Made by a program: the position numbers and the translations under genes. From assembly GCF_051014685.1 (NCBI RefSeq), contig NC_135048.1:26430543-26494542 (forward strand): a stretch of 64,000 nucleotides of DNA. The letters are read 5' to 3'. The stretch comes from Ptiloglossa arizonensis (lineage: Eukaryota > Arthropoda > Insecta > Hymenoptera > Colletidae). Below the pieces are notes generated by a model. It worked only from the letters and a program-made list of their open reading frames with translations, was not told where the DNA came from and ran no database searches. Each line of letters starts with the position of its first letter. Position 1 is the stretch's first letter. Of the stretch, positions 12,906 to 25,089 are shown piece by piece.

Positions 12906-13770
12906 ACGAGCTCGATAGAAATAGTACGTATCTCGTCTAGGGTCACCCGGTCGATTAATTCCCGAGCGGTCGCGGCGTCGGCGCGAAAACCGTATTCGTT
13001 TCGCGAGCGATGATATCGCGCGGGGTATATTTCGCTATCGCGCGAAATATCTGCCGATAGTATCTCTACAAGCGGTTCTCGCACACCCCCGACGAGACGC
13101 GGTTACGAGGCGCACACCTTGCAGTGCTCCGGCTGGTCCGCGCGCACACGAGTATTAGGGCCCGACGGAGGCGTACAAGCTCGGTCCCTAAGTGTATCTA
13201 TATGCATCGCGGCCGGTGCATCCCGAGCGCCTGTTATGGGATGCGCCGGCGTTGCACCATAATATTATTAGATAAACGGCGCGCCGCTAGATAGTGTGTG
13301 CTTCTATATGGTTTACATAAGCGGCTGTGACCCCTCGCCTCGCGAGGGCCCCTTCTTTCCCCGGTTCGTCCTTCTCTCTCGGTCCCGCGCGCCGTGAACG
13401 CTACGGTGGGGTACACGCTCGGTTCGCGGCAATGGAGCCAACTGTGTCGTGGTGCATCTACCACGCGATGCAACACACGGGGGAACTGGCAAGCGACAAG
13501 TGCGATCTTCCGCGGTACCCACGTCCCACCCTTGTGCCCCTCGCGCGGCGAGGGCTGTCCGTCCTTATCCCTCTTTTAAAACCGTTCCCCGCCACCTTTC
13601 TCCGGCCGCTCCGTCGTTCATCTCCGAAGGGTTAATGGGGTTTCAGGGAAATTGCTTCGCGCCTAGCGACGGATAGAAACTGCTCTTGAAGCATGGGGAA
13701 ACGGTTTGATTCAGGGAGGGGAACTATGGACGTGCGGAGGGTGATCGGAGGGCGGTCGTCGAGGATGGTA
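12906..13770. other. CpG-rich unique island
   Basis: Very CpG-rich with an AT-rich core at 13255-13275 (CATAATATTATTAGATAAAC). Open frames exist on both strands, as expected in GC-rich DNA, with no recognisable domain. The compositional contrast around 13.2-13.3 kb resembles a conserved non-coding element, but conservation cannot be seen here. Confidence 0.3.
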
Positions 13771-14950
13771 ATTAGGTTCAAGGGGGATTTGGAATTTTCT
13801 GTGGTAGCTTTGATCGATTTTTCGGACGGTTGTAGGGAATGGTCTGTTGTCGAGGAGCAATTGTGACGATCGAAGTGGTAGGTGGAGGTCATTGGAGAGG
13901 TCAGTGTGAGTCAGAATTGAGCTTGAAGAGGATTTGGTATGTTTTGTGGTAGCTTTGATCAATGTGAGAGTGACAGTTAAGTTTGAAGGGCATTTGGAAT
14001 ATTTTGTGGTAGCTTTGATCGATATGTGAGTGACAATTAAGTTTGAAGGGCATTTGGAACATTTTGTGGTAGCTTTCATCGATGTGAGAGTGACAGTTAA
14101 GTTTGAAGGGCATTTGGAATATTTTGTGGTAGCTTTGATCGATGTGAGACTGACAGTTAAGTTTGAAGGGCATTTAGAATATTTTGTGGTAGCTTTGATC
14201 GATGTGTGAGTGATAATTATGTTTGAAGTGGATTTGGAATATTTTGCAGTAGCTTTGATCAATGTGAGAGTGACAGTTAAGTTTGAAGGGCATTTGGAAT
14301 ATTTTGTGGTAGCTTTGATCGATATGTGAGTGACAATTAAGTTTGAAGGGCATTTGGAACATTTTGTAGTAGCTTTGATCGATGTGTGAGTGACAATTAA
14401 GTTTGAAGGGTATTTGGTATACTTTGTGGTAGCTTTGATCGATGTGTGAGTGACAATTAGGTTTGAAGAGGATTTGGAATATTTTGCGGTAGCTTTAATC
14501 GATGTATGAGTGATAATTAAGTTTGAAGGGCACTTTGAATATTTTGTAGTAGCTTTGATCGATGTATGAGTGACAGTTAAGTTTGAAGGGCATTTAGAAT
14601 ATTTTGTGGTAGCTTTGATCGATGTGTGTGACAATTAGATTTGAAGAAGATTTGGAATATTTTGCGGTAGCTTTGATCAATGTGGGAGTGACAGTTAAGT
14701 TTGAAGGGAATTTAGAATATTTTGTGGTAGCTTTGATCGATGTGAGACTGACAATTAAGTTTGAAGGGCATTTGGAACATTTTGTGGTAGCTTTGATCGA
14801 TTTGTTGCTCTTCTGTAGGAAATGCTCTGTTATCTAGTGAGGAGCAATTATGACGATGTAAGTGTTAGGTGTGGGTCGTTAGAGAGATAAGTGTATGTGA
14901 CAATTAGGTTTGAAGAGGAATTGGATTACTTTCGGGTAACTTTGATTAAT
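13771..14950 (+). repeat. 60-bp tandem array, about 15 regular units plus diverged ends
   Basis: (G)TTTGAAG(G/A)G recurs every 60 bases: 13980, 14040, 14100, 14160 and so on to 14520 and 14580, then near 14640, 14700 and 14758. Each unit reads TTTGAAGGGCATTTGGAATA, TTTTGTGGTAGCTTTGATCG, then ATGTGAGAGTGACAGTTAAG with few changes. Because 60 is a multiple of three, long open frames arise on both strands (for example 14634-13711, minus), giving a 20-residue protein repeat. I regard these as by-products rather than genes. Confidence 0.95.
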
Positions 14951-15240
14951 ATATTGTTTATCTATATGTAGAAAATATTTTCTCGTCGAACGAGAGTAAT
15001 CTATTGCTACGAAAGAATCAGGGATGATTAGAGAGGTTATCATGCGTGGCAATTAGCTTAAACGTAACTGTTGTTCTTCTATATTTAGAGATCCATCAGG
15101 GCTTGATCTAAACTTGTGTTTGGTTTGGGTTTCATCTAGATTAGGTACGATGGAAACATTAGGACGTGTTCTTCGCGAGATCCGTCGCTAGTTCGTGTCT
15201 ATATCGATCTCTCAGGAATCTCTATAAAGCTACTTCTGAA

Positions 15241-15830
15241 CACGAAACACAATTAACAGACCCCACACGTAACAAATTATTTATTAAACGATTAACAAAA
15301 TTCCTACAACCTCCTTAAGAATCCCCTCCCCGGTAAAACCCAATAAAAAAACCCGAGGAACCCCGTCAACTTTTATCATTATCAAAAATTCAATTTATTC
15401 GATCTCCTAATAAATCAATAAAATTAACACCCACCAGATTTTTCTTCTCAAAGACACCTAGAAATACCTAAACAATTACACAAGATGCTACACATCCCGC
15501 CGTATACGTAACAAATTAAACGCTTGATAAAAATTCCTACAACCTCCCCAAGAATCCCCTCCCCGGTAAAACGCAATAAAAAAACCCGAGGAACCCCGTC
15601 AACTTTTATCATCGTCAAAAATTAAATTAATTCGATCTCCTAATAAATCAATAAAATTAACTCGCACCAGATGTTTCTTCTCAAAGACACCTAGAAATAT
15701 CTAAACAATTATACGAAGTGCTACACACTTCAACGTATACATAACAAATTACATATTAAACGCTTAATAAAAATTCCTACAACCTCCTCAAGAATCCCCT
15801 CCCCGGTAAAACGCACTAAGAAAACCCAAG
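15241..15830 (+). repeat. tandem array, period about 240 bp, three units
   Basis: AAGAATCCCCTCCCCGGTAA recurs at about 15319, 15550 and 15791, with shared GGAACCCCGTCAACTTTTAT and TTCTTCTCAAAGACACCTAG. The left end (15180-15240) is diverged. Confidence 0.92.
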
Positions 15831-16995
15831 ATGGAGGCGCCGCCCATGACAGAGGTTAACGAGCCACGGAATTCGTGCGCGTCACGAAAAATATTACGTT
15901 GTCAGCGGCGAGGATGAAAACGTACCGTTTTATTAGCGCCACGAGCCTCGATAAGGATCGTTATCTCGTTCGGGGCATCGGTGAGTCGTTCGTCGTACGA
16001 TCGGGGAAAATCAGGCAACGCAGCCAGAGGCTAGTTAACGTTTCTGGCGTCGTACCGTGGATCTCTCTCTCTCTCTCTCTCTCTCGGGGGAGGGGTTCTA
16101 GAAAAAGGGGGGGACGTTAGTCGCACGAGTGCCGCGTTTCCCCGGTGTGATAAAGCGCGCGTCTTCGATTTCCACGAGATATGCCCAGCCACGCACACGC
16201 GTGCGCGTTCGCCGAGCGGGCCCCTCGGGGCCCGGATCAGGAAGAGGAGAAGAGGTAGGATGAGGAATGTTCCGGCAGAGCGTCGGGGTCCTTCGGATCT
16301 TCGTTAATAATTACTTCTCCTCGCGTCGTATCAAGTTTCATCCGCGCGTACCGGCCAGGGGGAGGCACGCTCGCAAAGCGCCCCCCTCGCGCCTCAGCTT
16401 CGATCGGAAAGTAACCAGACGCTCCGCCGACCACCGAACGAGGACACCAGCTCGTGGATCGCGCGAAAGCCCGATGAAGACGTCTTAACGCGTGGCGGGT
16501 ACGCGTGTACCACCGCGTCGTTAACGAATTCGCGAGGAAACTCAATTAACCGGGGATAGAGAATCGAAAGTCCAACGGGGGACCGGTGAGTCCCAATTTT
16601 GACCTTCCTGATACCTCGGCTGGGAAACTGCTGCTTCGAGTTGTTATTTTTTATCGAAGCGAGTGTTTTAGTTTCGGGGAAGTTTCGGGATACTTTTTAG
16701 AAGCGAATTGAACGTTTTTGGACTTAATGGATTGTTCACGGTACTGGTTCGTGTGGGATTGTGGAATTGTTTGGCACAAGAGAAAATGTAAATAGGACGT
16801 TTATTTTTAGGTAAATATATAATATTACAGTCGTGCAGCGGAGTATGGTTATCAACAACTGAACAGATTGTAACGATCATGTGGACACACCGATGGAAAA
16901 AATAGGAAAGCTGGTATTGAGCTCATCCACCATTTCTTGACTTCTCAAGTACTGCATGGTTCGATGTCGTTGTATTCCAACAGTTCACGGTCCTT
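15831..16995. other. CpG-rich unique island with a (CT)n tract
   Basis: No recognisable gene. A (CT)n microsatellite lies at 16062-16085. Open frames on both strands around 16.24-16.55 kb have no recognisable features. Confidence 0.4.
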
Positions 16996-17270
16996 CTTTG
17001 GGGGACTGCCGTGACTTTCAGCTGCACCGGTTTTTAGCGTGCATGCTTGTTTTTAACATGTTTCCTGATTTTTGTCCGGCGAGTATTTTTCGTTTTTCGA
17101 GAAATTAACTGGAATTTATTTGGTTGTTCGGAAAGTCGTTTTCCAAAATGGAGAATATATAATTTAGTAAAATGTTTATACACTCTGAAAACATCGTGTT
17201 TCATTTTCACAAAAAAAAAAATGAAATGACTATCCGAACAATTCAATGTATCGATTTCTTTGTACAGCCT
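16996..17270 (+). repeat. dispersed duplication DR2, copy 1 (carries the MITE)
   Basis: Shares GGGGGACTGCCGTG, GCACCGGT, CCTGATTTTT, TTTTCGTTT and ACTGGA(A/G)TTTA in the same order with 25090-25200, and resumes after the MITE with TATCGATTTCTTT (TATCCATTTCTTT in the other copy). Copy 1 also has about 30 extra bases after the CACCGG block. It is not an element I recognise. Confidence 0.8.
17119..17246. mobile_element. mariner-like MITE, copy 2 (128 bp), inverted relative to copy 1
   Basis: It starts TTTGGTTGTTCGGAAAGT and ends ACTATCCGAACAATTCAA. The interior CCAAAATGGAGAATATATAA is the reverse complement of the interior of the copy at 407. The left TA is at 17117-17118; the right TA has become TG at 17247-17248. 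It sits inside a duplicated segment whose paralogue at 25.1 kb has the unoccupied TA, which defines both ends. Confidence 0.88.
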
Positions 17271-17300
17271 TACAAATTTGTCAAACTGTAATCAATATAA

Positions 17301-17342
17301 TTGGTTGTTCAATAAGTTTCGTCGTTTGTTAAACTTATTGAA
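17301..17342. other. solo mariner-type terminus with a perfect hairpin
   Basis: TTGGTTGTTCAATAAGTTTC resembles a mariner inverted-repeat end but differs from the nearby MITE. Within it, TTCAATAAGTTT (17308-17319) pairs perfectly with AAACTTATTGAA (17331-17342) across an 11-base loop. No matching distant end was seen, so it is probably a collapsed or internally deleted element. Confidence 0.45.
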
Positions 17343-19400
17343 GAAACTAGTATTCTAGGGCTACTGACTGTCGATACTTTGTATATTTTGGACGGGACGA
17401 ATAAGTGTATGTATGTGTGTATGCGTGTTTGACGGAGTGAACTGCAAAATGGTTCAGATAAGTTCGAGAGAAAACGAAGACTTTAAAACGTAGTATCTAA
17501 ATTGTTTCTTCTCCTTTTATTATAGATTCATCTTTATTTGTTCAAATAAGTAACCTGACAACCAGATCCATTATGTTTCTCACACTATCGAAAATATATT
17601 TCTCTCGTTTAATATTTAGTGTCGGTGGTTGCAGAGTGCGATTTCGTAATCTTGAAACGTTTAATACTTTAATGTATAATTCACAGAATGATTCTTAGCA
17701 CGTGTTTACAATGTTAGTCTCTCACGAGGATTGGGACGATCGAGTGTTACGAGGTCTCGCGCTAAACACACACGCGCATACACGAACACACACACGCGCG
17801 CATACCATAGTACACGATAAGAATATTCCAGAAAAGGACGAGCACGGTATACAAATAGTTAATATCTATAATCAAAGATGTCGCAATTAGTGACTTTTGA
17901 ATACTCTGACATTTAGTATCCCCCCTTTGTCTGATATTTACTATTTTTCTCGTTCGATGTTTAAAATTCCCCTGTTGGATACTTCACATCACGAAAAGAG
18001 TAGACAATATCGATTTAAAATTGCACTGATCGAAATGTGAAACAAAATAATAAGAGCTCACCTTTGGAAAGATTTTGTTACAAGAATACTTTCAGCTCTC
18101 CATAATAAAATAAATCAACACATTACAAAAGTATCGTATCGTCGATAAAAATATACCACCCACAGAACCGTACTTTTCTCCAAATAATTTCCCCACTTTC
18201 TCTTCTCAATAAAAAATACAAAAACACAAGATATCTGAATACTTGTAAAAGTATACATTCAATCGGATCATAATTACACCTGTCGTTTGATCGTTCCCCA
18301 CAATATTTTAATTCTCCTCTCGAGGAATCTTTCGCTTCAATGTCAACAAACGGCAGAAAACAACGTCAATTACAATAAAAATGAACGTTCCTAACCTCGA
18401 CGATCTTCTTGTCCCAGAACCGGGACGAATACGGTGGAAAACGTTAGAAACGACTACGATCGGTGCGATAATTTATTCGGGCAGTGGAACGACTGGAGAT
18501 TCCATCGTGGTTACGAAGATCTCTGTATCGTACATTGGCAAAGGAGATCGAAGCTCCGTTGTGGCGGAGTTGGTCGTTTCATTGGCAGTCCAATTTCCAG
18601 CGATTTCGATGCAACGTGCGGCCGGGAACGTATACGTGCTACCGTGGCTAGCAGGTATACTATACGCGTTCTTGAAATCTAGAGTTCCGATGTTTCCCAG
18701 GTCTGGGTTAGGTGCACGCGTGGCCCGGGTTCAAACGCCCGCAATTATCCAATTGGCCGTGGTGGTGGTGGTGGTGGTGGTGGTTGTTGGTTGGTTCGTT
18801 GGTGTAGCGCGCTCTTTCCTCGACCACGGCCATTACGTCTATGTTTATACGCGGCGCGGGCACGACCGTTCTGTCGGCGTTCCTCCGCGAACGTGACCGC
18901 GAAGAAACACGCGCGCGGGGGCGCGTAGCCGACGTGTATAGCCGTTCGAAGAGATATAGCGAAGTTTTAAATTAAGTGAGGCGTGAGAAAGGGTGCTGTC
19001 CGGGGGTTCCGTCCGACTTACGATAAATAAAGCCAAAGTGCAAATCGAAGGGGAGGGGGGAGGGGTGAAGGTATACGCGGCGATGGTAACGAAGTCTGGA
19101 GGTGGTACACGGATAGACGAGGGGGGAGATCTCGAAACGAGAAGAATGGGAAATAGATACCGGAGGGAACCGGTGAAATGATCAATGGGGGATCCCGGTG
19201 GGGGGAGAGGCGGCGATGAATGCGAGAAAAGGAGCGAAAAAGACGCGAGAAACTCGGAGAGGAGTTGGATGATTATCGAAGGCACAGCTTGGAACGATTG
19301 GAATTTATTTCGCGCGGGACAGTGAAGTTTTTCAACGAGAGATCCGAGTGTTCCGGATGAGAAACGGACATTTTGTTATTCGGTGGGAATTTTTGGTCCA
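17343..19400. other. unique sequence with a (GGT)n tract, no supported gene
   Basis: A 171-codon open frame on the plus strand (18381-18896) includes a poly-Val stretch that is simply the translated (GGT)n at 18759-18786. It has no recognisable domain, so I do not call it. AC-rich short repeats occur at 17768-17805. Confidence 0.4.
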
Positions 19401-21470
19401 TCTGTTACGATATTACTGAGTACTGTGTACGATAGGCACACCCGTTATATCTCCCACAAAAGTATCTCCCCCTCCATATCCAAACACATTGATTCTTAAT
19501 GTCTCCCTTCATTCTTTAGAGACGAGATTCGGTTTGTTTTCTTGGCTATTGGTACACGAGGTATAAAGCCAAAGTGCAAATCGAAGGGAGGTTAGGTATA
19601 ACGGTATATCTAATTACGGTACAATAGGAACACCCGTTAGTTTTCCCACTTTGCTCTTCCTATCTTTTTCCACTTGTTTATACACAGGATTCGAGTTTTA
19701 GTCACAATGGTCTCTACAATTCTCAAAATAAAACGGCGAAAAAAAAATTGTTGCAAGTGAAATTGGAAGAAAATTACTTACTCGCCCAATAACCCACAGA
19801 TACAATCTCAATATATACAATAAATTATGACCACATACAATGCAATAGGAATACCCATTACCTTGTCTACTTCTTACACGTAAGATTTGGCTTATTATTC
19901 CAACCATACCGATTCTTACGACTCTCAAAAGAAAACTCCCGCCAAAAAAAAAAGAAACTGTTACAGGTGAAATTGGAAGAAAATCACTCGCTTCTTGGAT
20001 TCTGCTCGTGTAATAACCCTCAGGCCCAATGTCAACGTGTTCAGTGGGTAAAATGGTACATACCGCAATAAGGAACATCCATTACCTCTTCCACTTTTTA
20101 TACACAAGATTCAGCTTACTAATCACATTGATCCCTACAATTCTCAAAAGAAAAGACTCTTCAAAAAAAAGTTGTTACAGATAAAATCGGAAAGAAAATC
20201 ACTCGCTTGTCGAATAATCAACAGGCCCAATCTCAACGCATTTAGTAGACTATAACCACGTTCAATGCAACAAGAACACCCGTTACCTACCCTCCTCTTT
20301 ATACACAAGATTCAGCTTATTTTTCTAATCACACTGGTCCTTACAATTCTCAAAAGGAAACACCCTTCGAAAAAAAGTCGTTACAGATAAAATCGTAAGA
20401 AAATCAATCGCTCGTTGGCTTTCACTCGTCCAGCAATCCTCAGGCCCAATTTCAATACATCCAATAGACCATAACCACGTATAATGCAACAGGAACACCC
20501 GTTATCTCTTCCACTCCTAACACACAGGATTCGGCTTCTAGCCACACTAGTCTACTCATCCAACAATCATCAGGCCCAATCACTAGTCCCTACAATTTTT
20601 AGAAGAAAACACCCTTCGAAAAAAAGTCGTTTCAGATAAAATCGTAAGAAAATCACTCGCTCCTTGGCTTTCGCTCGTCCAACAATCCTCAGGCCCAATT
20701 TCAACGCATCCAATAGACCATACCCGCATACAATGCAACAAGAACACCCGTTACCTCTTCCACTCCTAACACACAGGATTCGGCTTCTAGCCACACTAGT
20801 CCGCTCGTCCAACAATCATCGGGCCCAATCTCAACGCATCCAATAGACTATAACCGTATACAATGCAACAAGAACACCCGTTATCTTTTCCACTCCTAAC
20901 ATACAGGATTCGGCTTCTAGCCACATTAGTCTGCTCATCCAACAATCATCAGGCCCAATCACTAGTCCCTACAATTTTTAAAAGAAAAAACCCTTCGAAA
21001 AGAAGTCATTGCAGATAAAATCGTAAGAAAATCACTCGCTCCTTGGCTTTCGCTCGTCCAACAATCCTCAGGCCCAATTTCAACGCATCCAATAGACCAT
21101 ACCCGCATACAATGCAACAAGAACACCCGTTACCTCTTCCACTCCTAACACACAGGATTCGGCTTCTAGCCACACTAGTCCGCTCGTCCAACAATCATCG
21201 GGCCCAATCTTAACACATCCAACAGACCATAACCACCTACAATGCAACAAGAACACCCGTTACCTCCTCCACTCTCCACACACAAAATTCATCTAATTTC
21301 TCCAATCGCATAATCCCCACAATTCCCAAAAGCAACCACCCTTCGAAAAAAGAAATGGTTGCAGGTGAAATCGCAAGAAAATCGCTCGCTCGGTTGGCTT
21401 TCGCTCGTGGAACAATCATCGGGCCCAATCTCGTGGCGTCCAGTGTGTTTTTACGCGGTGCCTGATCGAT
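19400..21470 (+). repeat. degenerate tandem array, about ten units, with a 379-bp higher-order repeat
   Basis: A block like GCAACAAGAACACCCGTTAC recurs at about 19425, 19615, 19845, 20063, 20267, 20482, 20735, 20862, 21115 and 21243. Between these recur TTCTCAAAAG or variants, CCCTTCGAAAAAAAGTCGTT, AAAATCGTAAGAAAATCACT and CAGGCCCAAT. Units at 20641-20831 and 21020-21210 look identical, offset 379 bp. Confidence 0.92.
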
Positions 21471-22908
21471 CACCGGGACGCGACCTTGTTTCGCCGATCG
21501 GCGTATAGACGGAAAACGGCTACCGGTCGTTGAGTTCTACCGAGCAGAGGGGTGGGGATCGGATCGAGGCGCGAGATCGTCGAAGAAGGAAGCCGTAGTG
21601 GCGCTGCGAGCCGCAATCGCGAGATTTCCGTGAGAGCAGACGTGATCGAAAAGCCAATATCTGTTGCGCTCGATCCCAGGCCGCAGGGAGAAACGAGGCC
21701 CGATCCGCCTAATGAACCGATCGCTGTATCGATTAGCGCCGGTTAAGAGCGATCGATTGCGTGTCTTGTCAAATTTGTCAACGGGTGCGAACCGGCCGCA
21801 GACATAACGATCCCGCCGGCCAACTCGCTCCGGCGTTCGCCTTGCGAAACCCGTGGCACCGAGGGACCCGAGAAGGAGAATCGTCGAGTGGAAAGAGGAC
21901 GGGGAGAGGACACGAACGAGGTTTCGATACCACGGGACGCGTGCCGCGGACCTCCACGGGAAATCGAACAACCGAACGAATTTTCCCCGATCGTTTTGCA
22001 TACCATGGAACGGAACCACGGATAATCGATCCGTGGACCTTTCTTCGAGTAATTTACTCGAACAATTCCTTCGATGAACGTATCGATAAAAGAATAATAA
22101 CCCGAGGTGCGTTTGTTACATCGGAGTTCGGGGCAGGTGTCTTTTTACGGTATGTAACACGTACACGGAGCATGGTAACGTTCATTTTATTTATGTGGGT
22201 AGTTTTGGTATCGCGTGGATTTTTATAGTTTGGGGAAGAATTTTTTTTTTTTTGGCATAGAGTAGATTGGTTTCTGGGATCGGTGTTACAGAGCGTGTAC
22301 GTGGAGTAACACGTGTAACAGTTTCAACGTTGTATCATGCGGGTAATTTTAGATTTAGATTCTTGGTCTTGTGTCGCGTGGATTGTTTTGTCATACGGGA
22401 GGATATGTTTTCCGTAATCACTCGTTCGAGAACGGTGATCGCGAAGCTGAGATTCGTTTTACAAGGTAATTTCGTATTGTTTAGGGTGTGTTGTTCAATA
22501 ACGTGAACGCTTACAAGAAGACGATCACTTTGATCGATATTTTTCGTATACCTGTGCTTGCGTATTTTCCTCGCGTGTATCGCGTATTTGAACGGGAACA
22601 CGCATAATCTTGCGAAACGACCCGATAAGTTCCCGATAACTCTGTTGCTCGTAAATTATATTCAGTTACCTTCGCGACAGATTTATTAACGCCGAGAACA
22701 AGACACCCAACGGACCCGCGGTCGTCGATTTCCAACGGTTCGTAAAACAATTTTATCTGTTGCTAATTTGAAAGCTAGAAAACCTGAAATTCGCATGTTT
22801 ACGAGGAGATAAACAAGTGAATCGAACAACGACAAGTTCCGATCGATAATGCGGCTAGTTCCCGAATAGTAAAATATTTATCGTAACATTAATACTGGTT
22901 CCGCCTGG

Positions 22909-22926
22909 GTGATTTCAATGCACGGT
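22909..22926 (+). other. dispersed motif GTGATTTCAATGCACGGT, exact copy
   Basis: Identical 18-mer also at 43027 and 50455, each in unrelated unique DNA. A weakly similar stretch (AGTGAA ... ATCGATAATG or ATTGATAACG) precedes all three at variable distance. Confidence 0.8.
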
Positions 22927-24378
22927 ACACGGAGCCGAATGCGTCGTACACCAGAACGACAACGCGTAACAATTTTCACCATGATTTATAATGTCCAGTT
23001 GGCAACATAAATTTCCGAATTTTAATATTCGGAGCTGTTTACCGTGTCATTGATCGCTCGGGTGTATTTAATAACTCACGATCGGAATCCATCGGTCTTT
23101 GAAACCCGAGCCGGGTCTCGGTCGAAAGATAAACGTCTAGATCGCGATCTCTAGTGGTTGGATAAAACGAATCTATCACGGTCCTGAATGCTTCGCCTTT
23201 ATGAGTGGAAACGACCAGTTGCCAAACTTTGCCCCTTTCGAACCTATTATTTTTTTCTTCGCTCGTAAGCGAACGTAACGTGTTAAGAACAAAATGATCT
23301 ATACATTTCAAACAGTTCTCAACATTCTTCGTAACGTTCCTCGTTGATCTATTTTAAAACAAATCGTAAGAAAAAGGATTGTTTATTCTATCACAATTGA
23401 TACCTATAAAACGATGCAAAATGTGATAATTCAATTTTGAGAATAAATATTTTTGCACTTAGAAAGAGCACCGTGGTTCCTTCATTTGCATCCTTAAACC
23501 AGAAAAACCTGTCACACTCTCCTCCTCCATAACAAATCTCCCTCAGAAATTAAACTCACCGGTAACTAATAGAAGAAACCTCGCGTACGTTAAAAAACAA
23601 AGAATATTCAATCCGTACAGATCTTGAAATTGCACTCGTGAACGAAAGCAGATCGTTCGAGAACCAGAAACTCGAGAAAAACGCGAATCCAAAAGGGTGT
23701 TGCATCGTTCTCGTGGAGAATACGCTGACCTCGAGACTCGATCGCATCGAACTCACCCCCCTGATCGCTCGTATCGCGGAAGGTGGCAATCTGGTGCCGA
23801 AAATTCGCGCCACGGGGGTAGAACGAGACCCCGGTTAATGAGACGTTTCGTTTTTCCGCGTGTAAGTGCCGGCTTGCGTCGGGAGCACGTCGAAAACGAT
23901 CCGCGCGCTTCCATCGACCGTGGCACGCATCTCTCGCGTCTGATCCCCTCCCCCCTCCCCTTGATACTCGAGGAGGGGGCTGGACGGCCGCAGCACGTCG
24001 GCGTGCACGTTCTCGCCGCTCGATCGGCAATTTACGATCATCGAAGGGCGCTAAAAGCGAGCGAAGACCTCTTAAACGCGACGTCTTCCTCTTCTTCCCT
24101 CGCTCGGCTCTCGCGCGTGTACGCGCTGAACACTCGGCGCGTGTAGGTACCTACACGCGTGCGTGTGTGTCTGTTTCGTCGACACGGAGCATTCGAAAGT
24201 GCGAAAGAGAAGGAGAACCGTCTCTCTTTATAGAGAAAGAGAGAGAGAAAGAAAGATAGACAGAGAAAGAAGCCGAGAGATACGAGCTCTCGGCCCAATT
24301 ACTTTAAATTGAGTTATAACCGGATCAAATTGCCGATAATTGGCGATTGCATAGCTTAATCGGGTGCCATCCCCCTTG

Positions 24379-24412
24379 CTCCTCCTCCACCTCCTCCTCC
24401 TCCTCCTCCTCC
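24379..24412 (+). repeat. (CTC)n microsatellite
   Basis: Imperfect CTC/CAC trinucleotide run of about 34 bases. Confidence 0.9.
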
Positions 24413-24798
24413 CACGTATTTCCACTCCTCGTGGCTATCCCGAGCCGGGGCACGTTTCGCGTATGAAGTTATTCGCGTAAAACGACCTCGAGGAGGAAAA
24501 AGAGGAGCCGAGGAGGAGAGGGAGGGAACGGTCGTAAGAGGGGGAAGAAATCACGTCGAGGTAACGGGAGAAATATGGCGAGGAGGAGGAGGAAGGGGGA
24601 GAGATTCCGTCGTCCCGAAGCCTTATCCCTCGACAATACAAATTGCTGATTATGCGCCCGGCTTTTACGTGCCTTCTAATTGGGCCGCCTCGGCTCTTGG
24701 GAAAGATCGACCGATCGCACGATCGGCCCTCGTTAACCCCTAACGCTCTCTGCACCGATGGGATTCCCCTCCGTGACGCCCCCCTGCGTTTCTTGCTA

Positions 24799-24863
24799 CG
24801 CGACGACGACAACGACGACGACGACGACGACGAGGACGACGAGGACGAGGACGACGACGACGA
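24799..24863 (+). repeat. (ACG)n microsatellite
   Basis: About 21 ACG/GAC triplets with a few AAC and GAGGAC interruptions. It produces spurious Asp-rich, Thr-rich and Arg-rich open frames. Confidence 0.92.
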
Positions 24864-25089
24864 TAGCCTCCGCGACGTCGCGAGGCTGCACCCAACCGCG
24901 TTTCGCTGTGCGCGTGCGCGTATATGGGCATGCAGGAAGTCACTGCCGCCCGTTGGACCAGTTTCGAGTGTCGTCCCTTTTGACTATCGAAATCTGGATC
25001 GGGGGACGACGCGCGTCGTCTCGCCGCTGATTTCCACCGCGTCGATCCGCTCTTTATGGGAACGATCCTCCCGAGACGCGCGCGCTCCG

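Larger units (their letters stand above)
21471..25089. other. long unique island, CpG-rich, several microsatellites, no supported gene
   Basis: Open frames of 60-212 codons occur on both strands with no recognisable domains. The longest (24643-25281) contains an Asp-rich stretch that is the translated (ACG)n at 24799-24863. AT-rich cores in GC-rich surroundings at 24290-24360 (CCAATTACTTTAAATTGAG) and 24625-24690 (CTGATTATGCGCC, CTTCTAATTGGGCC) contain homeodomain-type ATTA/TAAT cores and are the best enhancer candidates here. One copy of the dispersed motif lies at 22909-22926. Confidence 0.35.

Noticed and set aside
13711..14634. 307-codon minus open frame with 20-residue repeats
   Set aside because: It is a product of the 60-bp array; other frames on both strands are also open. 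Kept only as a finding, not as a gene.
18720..18750. GGTTCAAACGCCC resembling a tRNA T-arm
   Set aside because: No upstream A-box, anticodon arm or acceptor stem can be formed around it.
18381..18896. 171-codon plus open frame with a hydrophobic poly-Val segment
   Set aside because: The poly-Val segment is a translated (GGT)n microsatellite; there is no signal peptide or domain.
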